The notes beneath the pieces were generated by a model. That model was not told the origin of the DNA. It ran no database searches and worked only from the letters and a program-made list of their open reading frames with translations. A program made the position numbers and the translations under genes. Shown piece by piece: positions 57,642 through 64,000 of a DNA stretch of 64,000 nt; the stretch's first letter is position 1; each line of letters opens with the position of its first letter. Source of the stretch: Streptosporangium sp. NBC_01495 (GTDB taxonomy: Bacteria > Actinomycetota > Actinomycetes > Streptosporangiales > Streptosporangiaceae); contig NZ_CP109430.1 of the NCBI RefSeq assembly GCF_036250735.1, forward strand, positions 8,246,001 to 8,310,000, written 5' to 3'.

Positions 57642-59575
57642 ACCATCCAGACGTCCCTCGATCGCAGGGCAGGCACGCGGGCGGGCAGGCCGCTCCCCTC
57701 GCGCCGGGACCTGGGATCGCCGGAGCCGAGGGCGCGCCGATGCTTGAACAGAGCTCGCTGGAACAGGTGGTCGCCCGGTTCGGGCCGATGTCCCCCCAGC
57801 AGGCCGCGGTGGTCGGGGTGGCCGTGCTGGACCAGCTCGTGGCGATGCACAGGCAGGGCATGCTCCACGGCGACGTGCGGCCGAGTTCGGTGCTGCTCGG
57901 CCCGTACGAGCAGATCGTCCTCGCCGGGCCGTCCCTGCCGTCCTCGCTCTTCACCTCTCCCGAGGGGGTGACCAGCCCGGCCGCCGATCTGTGGTCGCTC
58001 GGCGCGACCCTCTACACCGCCGTCGAGGGCCGTCCGCCGTCGCCCGGCGGTTCCCTGGACAACGCGGGCCCGATCGCGCCCCTCCTGTTCCACCTGCTCG
58101 CGGGCGATCCCGCCCAGCGGCCCGATCCGGTCGCCCTGCGCGGCGCCCTGATCGACGTCTCCCAGTACCGTCCCGAACCTCCGGTCGCGCCGCCCCCCGC
58201 GGGTACGCTCCCCCCGGCCTCGGGCAGCCCGTTCCCGCAGGTCGCGGGAGCCTCCGGCCCCCTCACCCCCTCCGGGTCCTTCCCCCCCTTCCCCGCCGGG
58301 ACGCCGGCGGCCTTCGGGCAGGCGCCCCTCCCGGGCGCCGGAGCATCCGGGGCACCGGGAGCGGCCACCACGCCCGGACCGGGTACGACAGGACCGGCTA
58401 CGACAGGCCCCACCTCGACCGGACCCACTGGGACCGGACCCGCGTCGACGACAGGACCCCAGAGGTACGACGCGACCGCGCCGACCGGGGGTCCCGGAGC
58501 ACCCGGAGCCGCCGGAAAGCAGGAGGACGACGGGATCGCTCCGGTCGCCGCGGGGGAGTCGACCGCGCCCTTCAGGAAGAACCTGACCGAGCAGATGTCC
58601 GCGATCACCGCGAGGCTCCCCCTTCAGGACGTCCCCGTCCCCCCGCAGGTCGCGCTCTCCTCCTCCCCCGGCACGCCGATCATCTGGCAGGCCCCGCCCT
58701 CGCTCCCGCCGCAGCAGAGCGCCCCCCAGCAGGGCCCGTCCCAGCAGGGATCACCCCAACAGGGACCGCCGCAGCAGGGGCTGCCCAACCCCGGCGCGCC
58801 CCTCCCGCCCGGTCCCACGCCGCCCCACCCGAACCCGCAGGACGCCCCCACCGCGCGCGAGCCGGCCCCCCTCCTCCTCCCGGCACCGGAGGGCCCGCCC
58901 GCCGAGCCTCCGGCGCAGACGGCCGGGGTGCTCGTACCCCGGCCCGTCGTGGCACTGACCGGCGTGCTGCTCTTCGGCATGGCGGTCACCATCGGCGTCC
59001 TTCTCACCTCGGTGGTCACCAACTCCAACGACACCTTCGCCGCCGAACCCTCCGGCGCCAAGGGCCGCTTCGTCACGGCTCCCCGGGCCTGCAGCCTGCT
59101 CGACGACAAGCAGGTGAACGAGGTCGTGCCGGGATTCAAGAGCTCGGAGGTCGAGCGCTCCGCGTGCGACTGGCTGAACCGGCACGACTGGCGCAAGCCC
59201 AACGTGGAGAAGTACGACCTGCGGGTCCGGCTGATCGCCCAGAAGCAGGACGGGTCGGAGGTAACGAGGGCCCGGGAGTACCTAACGGGCAAAAAAAAGG
59301 ACATCGTCGACAAAGGCCAGTTCTCGACCCCCAAGCCCGCACCCCCCGTGGACCTGCGAGGCATCGGCGAGGAGGCGTTCAGCTACGGCACCTCCAACTC
59401 CATCAACCTGTACGGAGGCTCCTACAAGGCGACCGTGGTCTTCCGGATCAGCAACCTGATCGCCGAGGTCGACTACGAGCGGGGCGGCGTCAAGGAGGAC
59501 CCCGACGGCAAAATCTCCGAAGGCGCGCTGAAGGTGGCCCGCTGGCTCACCGAGTCCCTGAAGACCGATGACTGA
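57638..59575 (+). CDS. Receptor pseudokinase, paralogue 2
   Basis: A 645-residue protein. It has only the C-lobe of a kinase: no glycine loop or ATP Lys, HGDVRPSS in place of HRDxKPxN, and no DFG (LAGPSL instead), while PAADLWSLGATLYTAVEGRP is kept. A ~300-residue Pro/Gly/Thr/Gln-rich linker with GTTGPATTG and QQGPxQQG repeats leads to a TM helix (about 455-478) and an extracellular Cys-pair domain (ACSLLDDK and SACDWLN). It cannot be catalytic by known rules. Its ATG overlaps the upstream stop (ATGA), so it is made with kinase 1 and may act as its allosteric or scaffold partner. Confidence 0.88.
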   Translation: MNHPDVPRSQGRHAGGQAAPLAPGPGIAGAEGAPMLEQSSLEQVVARFGPMSPQQAAVVGVAVLDQLVAMHRQGMLHGDVRPSSVLLGPYEQIVLAGPSLPSSLFTSPEGVTSPAADLWSLGATLYTAVEGRPPSPGGSLDNAGPIAPLLFHLLAGDPAQRPDPVALRGALIDVSQYRPEPPVAPPPAGTLPPASGSPFPQVAGASGPLTPSGSFPPFPAGTPAAFGQAPLPGAGASGAPGAATTPGPGTTGPATTGPTSTGPTGTGPASTTGPQRYDATAPTGGPGAPGAAGKQEDDGIAPVAAGESTAPFRKNLTEQMSAITARLPLQDVPVPPQVALSSSPGTPIIWQAPPSLPPQQSAPQQGPSQQGSPQQGPPQQGLPNPGAPLPPGPTPPHPNPQDAPTAREPAPLLLPAPEGPPAEPPAQTAGVLVPRPVVALTGVLLFGMAVTIGVLLTSVVTNSNDTFAAEPSGAKGRFVTAPRACSLLDDKQVNEVVPGFKSSEVERSACDWLNRHDWRKPNVEKYDLRVRLIAQKQDGSEVTRAREYLTGKKKDIVDKGQFSTPKPAPPVDLRGIGEEAFSYGTSNSINLYGGSYKATVVFRISNLIAEVDYERGGVKEDPDGKISEGALKVARWLTESLKTDD

Positions 59576-61121
59576 TCGGATCGTGGGCCCGCTGCCCGTG
59601 CTGGCGGGTCGCTACCGGGCGCTCGCGAAGCTCGGCTCGGGCGGGATGGGCGTGGTGTGGCGGGCTCGCGACGAGCTGCTCCACCGCGAGGTGGCGATCA
59701 AGGAGGTCAGGCTCGACCCGAACCTGCCCGAGGCGCAGCGCGCCGAGGCTCGGGAGCGCACCCTGCGCGAGGCGCGCGCCGCCGCTCGGCTGGGACACCC
59801 GTCCATCGTGGCCGTACACGACGTCGTCGCGCAGGACGGCCGTCCGTGGATCGTGATGGACCTGGTCAAGGGCCGTTCGCTGGAACAGGCGGTCCAGGCC
59901 GAGGGGCCGCTCCCGCCACGGCGGGTGGCCATGATCGGCTTGGCCGTGCTGGACGCGCTGGCCCTCGCGCACAGCCGGGGCATCGTGCACCGCGACGTGA
60001 AACCGGCCAACATCATGCTCGCCGGGGACGGCGGGGTGCTGCTGACCGACTTCGGCATCGCCACCCTGGAGGGGGACGTCCAGCTCACCTCGCCGGACGC
60101 GCTGATCGGCTCCCCCGGGTACATGGCCCCCGAGCGGCTGCGCGGCACCGACGACGGCCCGGCCACCGACCTGTGGTCCCTGGCGGCGACCCTGTACACG
60201 GCCGTCGAGGGCCGGAGCCCCTTCCGCCGCGAGAGCTCGGCCGCGACCATCGGCGCGATCCTCACCCAGGAGGCGCCCCAGCCCCGCCGGGCGGGGGGTC
60301 TGGCTCCGGTGCTCATGGCGGCGCTGGTCAAGGATCCCCGGCTGCGGCCGGGAGAGTCGGGGCTGCGTGCGACCCTGCGGCAGGTCTCCCAGGGACTGCC
60401 GGTGGAACCGCTCTCCCCGTTCTCCCCCGCCCTGCCCGCCTCGCCTTTCTCCGCGCAGGAGACCGCGCCCGGAAGGCCGGCGGCCCCGCGCCGTACCGGG
60501 CTGATCACGGGGGCCGCGCTGGCCACGGTGGCGGTGCTGGCGACCGGGACGGTCCTGCTGACGACGACCGCGGACGACCCCGGGACGTCCCGGCCCTCGC
60601 CGCCCACGGCCGGCGCCGGGCGGTTCGCCACCGTGCCCGACGCCTGCTCGCTGCTGACCGGCGCCCAGGGCCGGGCCGTGGTGCCCGGCTCGACCCCGGC
60701 ACCCGCGCCGAGCGCACTGAAACCGAAAGAGGGGGAGTCCTACTGCGGTTGGGGCGGCCCGACGGAGGCGCGCTGGTTACGGCTCTCGATGACCCGCAAG
60801 GCCCCCCTGCGGGCGAAAGCCGCCTCGGAGGTTGCCCACGACTTCTTCGTCTCCGAACGCACCAGGGTCATCGCCGACAGGGGGGAGGGCCTCCTGGGCG
60901 CGACCGGCGCCCTCCGGAACATCGGCCGGCTGGGCGCGGAGGCCTTCGCCTACGACGTGATCGCGCTGGACCGGATCCACTCCACGGTTCGTTTCCGGAT
61001 CAGCAACCTGCTGGTCGAGGTCGACATGTCACAGAAGGGCGAGCGCCCCGACGCCGAGCTGCGCAAGCAGGCCCTCCGCGTCGCCCGCCAGGTCACAGAG
61101 AAACTGAACAACCGTGACTGA
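59568..61121 (+). CDS. Receptor Ser/Thr protein kinase, paralogue 3 (canonical active site)
   Basis: A 517-residue protein. All kinase motifs are standard: GSGGMGVVW loop, Lys45 in VAIKEV, HRDVKPANIM with Asp143, DFG at 161-163 and GSPGYMAPERLRG. A TM helix follows at about 310-333 and the extracellular domain again has the Cys pair (DACSLLTG and YCGWGG) and AEAFAYDVI. Its ATG overlaps the end of the pseudokinase gene by 8 bases. It is probably the main catalytic member of the set. Confidence 0.95.
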   Translation: MTDRIVGPLPVLAGRYRALAKLGSGGMGVVWRARDELLHREVAIKEVRLDPNLPEAQRAEARERTLREARAAARLGHPSIVAVHDVVAQDGRPWIVMDLVKGRSLEQAVQAEGPLPPRRVAMIGLAVLDALALAHSRGIVHRDVKPANIMLAGDGGVLLTDFGIATLEGDVQLTSPDALIGSPGYMAPERLRGTDDGPATDLWSLAATLYTAVEGRSPFRRESSAATIGAILTQEAPQPRRAGGLAPVLMAALVKDPRLRPGESGLRATLRQVSQGLPVEPLSPFSPALPASPFSAQETAPGRPAAPRRTGLITGAALATVAVLATGTVLLTTTADDPGTSRPSPPTAGAGRFATVPDACSLLTGAQGRAVVPGSTPAPAPSALKPKEGESYCGWGGPTEARWLRLSMTRKAPLRAKAASEVAHDFFVSERTRVIADRGEGLLGATGALRNIGRLGAEAFAYDVIALDRIHSTVRFRISNLLVEVDMSQKGERPDAELRKQALRVARQVTEKLNNRD

Positions 61122-61199
61122 GCACCCCCGGCCCGCGTCCTGCCCCATCGAACCCGGACGCCCGGCACGGTTCAGCACCGCCACACCCGGACGGCCCGC

Positions 61200-62522
61200 A
61201 TGACCGATCCGAACCTGCTGGCCGGCCGCTACCGGCTGCTGGAGCGCAGCGACCGGGCCGGGACCACCTGGCGCTCCCGCGACGAGCTGCTCCAGCGTGA
61301 CGTCACGATCACCGGGATATCGCTCCCGCCGCCCGGCCCGCACCGCGACCGGCTTCTCGGCCGGATCCGTGCCGCGGCCGACTTCCGGCATCCGAACGTC
61401 ATCACCCTGCACGACGTCGTCTCCTTCCCCGACCGGGTGTGGCTGATCCTGGAGTCGGTCGAGGGCCGCTCGGTGCTGCGGACCGTCCTGGCCGAGGGAC
61501 CGCTCACCTCCGAGCGGGCGGCCGAGGTCGGGCTGCGCGTCCTGGACGCGCAGACCGCCGCCCACGGGCGAGGCGTCCATCTCCTGGCCGACCCGGAGAG
61601 CGTGCTTCTCACCCCGGACGACAGGGTCGTGGTCACCGGCTTCGCCATTTTCGGCGCCACCGACGAGCTACGCGACCTGGGCGCCGTGCTGTTCACCGCC
61701 ATCGAAGGACAGGCGCCGGGCCCCGGATCGCACACCGGCCCGTACGCCGGACCGCGCCCGGCGGACACCGGCGGGTCTGGCCCCGTCTTGAGGAACACCG
61801 ATGCGGCGGGCTCCGGCCCGCTGGCTCCGCTGCTGGAGGGCCTGCTGGCAGCCGATCCCGCCCACCGCCCGGACGCCACCACGGCCCGCACGATCCTGCG
61901 GGAACTCACCTCCCACCCCGCCGGGTCCCGCCGCCGTACCGGCCTGCTCCTCGTGGCCGCCACGTTGGCACTCCTGGCCGGGGGCGGTACGGCGCTCTGG
62001 CTCTGGCTCGATACCGAGGCCCGGCCTCAGGAGACGGCTCCGGCCCCGCTGCCCACCTTCTTCGCCAAGGCTCCGGACCCGTGTTCCCTAATCTCAGAAG
62101 AACAGGCCGATCGACTTTACCTGGCGCCTTCGCCGTCGAGCAAGAAAACGGCGTGTAATTGGTCGGCAGCAGATACGAAGGCGCCCGGAAATCTCCGGAA
62201 CACGCTGGAGATATCGGTTGTCCACCGACCGGAAACAGCGCTCGCACATGCGAGCTATCTTCGCTTTCGCTCAAGGGACGCGAAGGACTCGCGGAACGTG
62301 AGCGCCCCGCTCGATGTGCCGGACCTCGGCGAAGAGGCCTACGTTTACCAGCTCCGCAGCGGCCATTCGAGCGTCAACTCGGTAATTGTTCTCCGAGTGG
62401 GCAACGTCGTGGCGGCGCTGCAATATCACCGATTCACCGTTCCGGACACCGACGGCAAGGGGCGTCGCGGAGCACTCCAGGCGGCTCGCTGGGCGGTGGA
62501 CTCACTTCGCGGCCCGAGATGA
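61200..62522 (+). CDS. Receptor pseudokinase, paralogue 4
   Basis: A 440-residue protein. The kinase outline is clear (LAGRYRLLERS, LLQRDVTITGI, HPNVITLHDVV), but the ATP Lys is Thr, HRD is replaced by LLADPESVLL, DFG by GFAIFG and the glycine loop by SDRAGTTW. A TM helix (about 247-267) leads to an extracellular domain with PCSLISEE, ACNWSAAD and EEAYVYQL, equivalent to the other three. From about 62075 onward base composition drops in GC compared with the kinase part. It is 78 bases after paralogue 3 and likely co-transcribed. Confidence 0.9.
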   Translation: MTDPNLLAGRYRLLERSDRAGTTWRSRDELLQRDVTITGISLPPPGPHRDRLLGRIRAAADFRHPNVITLHDVVSFPDRVWLILESVEGRSVLRTVLAEGPLTSERAAEVGLRVLDAQTAAHGRGVHLLADPESVLLTPDDRVVVTGFAIFGATDELRDLGAVLFTAIEGQAPGPGSHTGPYAGPRPADTGGSGPVLRNTDAAGSGPLAPLLEGLLAADPAHRPDATTARTILRELTSHPAGSRRRTGLLLVAATLALLAGGGTALWLWLDTEARPQETAPAPLPTFFAKAPDPCSLISEEQADRLYLAPSPSSKKTACNWSAADTKAPGNLRNTLEISVVHRPETALAHASYLRFRSRDAKDSRNVSAPLDVPDLGEEAYVYQLRSGHSSVNSVIVLRVGNVVAALQYHRFTVPDTDGKGRRGALQAARWAVDSLRGPR

Positions 62523-62586
62523 GCCCCACACCTTCGTGACCGGCGGGAAATGGAAACCTTCTTCCCGCGAACGGCGAGGGTCGCTG

Positions 62587-63066
62587 TCAGCTTTGGAAGG
62601 CGACTTTCCAGGAACCGCAGCTCCTGCTGCTACCGGCGTTACTGGTGCACGCCGCGCCCTCGACGCGCACGGCGCCGACGGTGGGCACGGACACAGTGGC
62701 GGGCGGACTGTTCGACGAGCCGGCCGTCAGCGCTTCGGCGAGCAGAATGCTGCGGGTTCCGCTGCTCGTGACGACACGGGCCCACAGTTCGGACCTTCTC
62801 CCGTCAGGCAACTCGTCCCGGATGATACTTCCCCCGAAACTGACCTGACCTTCGCCGAAGGAACCGTAGGTGGACCAGCAAGCTCTGAGGGTGCCGGAAG
62901 AGGCGGGCCCACCGGTTCCCGGAGGTCCAGTGAGACCGGCGCTTCCACATCCGTCGGCCCCGGCCACCCGGGCGTTGGAGGCACCCGCGCCTCCGATGGC
63001 CAGCACCGCCAGGGAAGCCGACACGGCAACCAAAACGGTCCCGCGCCTCATCCACCCAAAAGACAT
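62587..63066 (-). CDS. Secreted protein with two Cys pairs
   Basis: A 159-residue protein with a standard signal peptide (RRGTVLVAVSASLAVLAIGG, cleavage about residue 30) and a mature domain with four Cys (GCGSAG, RACWSTYGSF, AACTSN, RSCGSW) that could form two disulphides. No family is recognised. The ATG at 63066 follows GGAGGTAGA. It converges with the kinase operon. It may be a secreted ligand or inhibitor, but nothing in the sequence shows this. Confidence 0.8.
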   Translation of the reverse strand: MSFGWMRRGTVLVAVSASLAVLAIGGAGASNARVAGADGCGSAGLTGPPGTGGPASSGTLRACWSTYGSFGEGQVSFGGSIIRDELPDGRRSELWARVVTSSGTRSILLAEALTAGSSNSPPATVSVPTVGAVRVEGAACTSNAGSSRSCGSWKVAFQS

Positions 63067-63345
63067 TCTACCTCCGGTTAAAGCGATGCATCGGAGCGTG
63101 AATTCCCGCCACCACAGCCTTTCAGGCAGCCACGCTCCTCTCGTTCATTCACGATAATTATCTTCGTCATTCAAAGTCAAGTACCATTGTGCGGAAACCG
63201 TGACACCCAACAGCCATATCTATTAGCCGCCCACACCCGACAAAGGCGAGCACTCACTCCTTCGATAGCCACGGTCCGCCATGTGATGGTTACAGAAAAA
63301 GCAACTCGAATCACCGTTGCACCATGAGAAAACCACGACGCGCCG
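63067..63345. promoter_or_regulatory. AT-rich gap before the secreted-protein gene
   Basis: The part 63140-63230 (ACGATAATTATCTTCGTCAT, CAGCCATATCTATTAGCC) is the lowest-GC stretch at this end of the window and probably holds the promoter of the leftward secreted-protein gene. ATAATTAT is a short palindrome. No gene is seen. Confidence 0.4.
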
Positions 63346-64000
63346 TCACTCGGGTAGGACGAAACGGACCTCGCGCCGCTGGAGCGGCCGGCCGCACGCC
63401 CTGCACAGCAGAACCGGCTGGAAGGCCGCGCCGCAGAGCGCGTGGGTGATCGACAGGGCCGAGCCCTCGGGGGCGGGGAGCTCGCGCTGGGCCCAGTCGA
63501 CCAGGAAGGCGAAGACCTCGAAGAAGGCCAGCCCCTTGTCGGTGAGCCGGTACGAGCCGTCGGGGCGGGCATCGAAGACGCGCAGCTCGACGAAGCGGCG
63601 CAGCCGGTCGGTGAGCACCGAGGGCGCGATGCCGAGACCGGACTGGAAGTCGACGAAGCGGCGGGTGCCCAGGAACGCCCCGGCCAGGACGCTGGTGCTC
63701 CACCGGTCGCCGAGGATCTCCATCGACGCCGGGCAGTAGCCGATCAGGTCGGGCGGGGCGTCGGAGCGGACCGTGCGGCGGTGCCGCCGCGGCGGGCCGA
63801 TCCGGGAGAACGTGGCCAGCGGGCCGGGCTCGGTCCTGGTGTCGCGGGCACTCATCGGCTCCAGGCAGGAACCACACCCGAGGTAGGGCTTGGCGTCCTG
63901 GCCGCACTGCTCGTGCAGCAGCGGCGGGAGCCGTCCCGGGTCGACCCAGTCGCGCTCCCACGCCTGGATGGCCACCAGCAGGGCCCACAGCTGGAGCCCG
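63346..64000 (-). CDS. HxlR-type winged-helix regulator with Cys motifs (5' end outside window)
   Basis: The frame is open to the right edge, so at least 218 residues are visible and the start is missing. The visible C-terminal domain is HxlR (LGDRWSTSVLAGAFLGTRRF, VDFQSGLGIAPSVLTDRLRR, YRLTDKGLAFFEV). LQLWALLVAIQAWERDWVD just before it is the typical end of a first HxlR domain, so the full protein probably has two in tandem. Two Cys sets (CGQDAKPYLGCGSC, and CRACGRPL near the end) could bind zinc. It should repress a nearby gene in response to redox or aromatic signals, which cannot be tested here. Confidence 0.88.
   Translation of the reverse strand, partial: GLQLWALLVAIQAWERDWVDPGRLPPLLHEQCGQDAKPYLGCGSCLEPMSARDTRTEPGPLATFSRIGPPRRHRRTVRSDAPPDLIGYCPASMEILGDRWSTSVLAGAFLGTRRFVDFQSGLGIAPSVLTDRLRRFVELRVFDARPDGSYRLTDKGLAFFEVFAFLVDWAQRELPAPEGSALSITHALCGAAFQPVLLCRACGRPLQRREVRFVLPE

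Overview
The window is GC-rich, mostly single-copy chromosomal DNA from a filamentous actinobacterium. Mycothiol genes (mshA, mshB), an actinobacterial aa3 oxidase subunit, Scr1-type XRE/DUF397 pairs, WXG-like proteins, many GTG/TTG starts and large AAA-LuxR regulators suggest Streptosporangiales (Streptosporangium/Nonomuraea-like). The family assignment is inferred from gene style only.

Layout. 1-4.5 kb: 5' end of an NRPS gene (minus) diverging from a stand-alone condensation-like protein and a tyrosine phosphatase. 4.6-8.6 kb: mshA and mshB flanking a TrmB/LuxR-type regulator. 8.7-13.5 kb: respiratory block (ctaD, type II NADH dehydrogenase, geranylgeranyl-reductase-family flavoprotein). 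13.6-15.7 kb: AgaS-like SIS protein, a DeoR regulator that has lost its DNA-binding domain, and fragments of two more genes. 15.7-23.0 kb: an unusual cluster, four tightly spaced minus-strand genes (membrane TPR protein, separate CHAT protease, CBS-like/Cys-rich protein, membrane protein with SAF-like C-terminus) diverging from a membrane/TPR-like protein. A tRNA-Arg(CCG) follows at 23.3 kb. 23.6-32.2 kb: NlpC/P60 hydrolase, an operon of a large Ala-rich protein, a lipoprotein and a WXG-like protein, small regulators, duplicated DUF397 genes, and an ATPase remnant. 32.2-38 kb: receiver-only regulator, AAA-LuxR regulator, LysE exporter, hydrolase/TetR pair with a visible operator. 38-42.6 kb: D-amino-acid metabolism group. 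42.9-49.9 kb: small RHH operon, histidine kinase fused to a DUF4173-like membrane region, its response regulator, and a GNAT gene with a 16-codon leader peptide. 50-56 kb: WYL regulator, DrrAB-like exporter, arylamine N-acetyltransferase, acyl-CoA ligase. 56-62.5 kb: four tandem receptor Ser/Thr kinase paralogues, two apparently active and two pseudokinases. The window ends in a secreted Cys-containing protein and a double HxlR regulator cut by the right edge.

Two themes stand out. First, the split CHAT/TPR locus looks like a membrane-linked protease signalling or defence module that I cannot match to a named system. Second, many genes are followed by degenerate tandem repeats that begin with the gene's own last codons and stop codon, as if 3' ends were repeatedly echoed downstream. 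No CRISPR array, rRNA or intact insertion sequence was seen.
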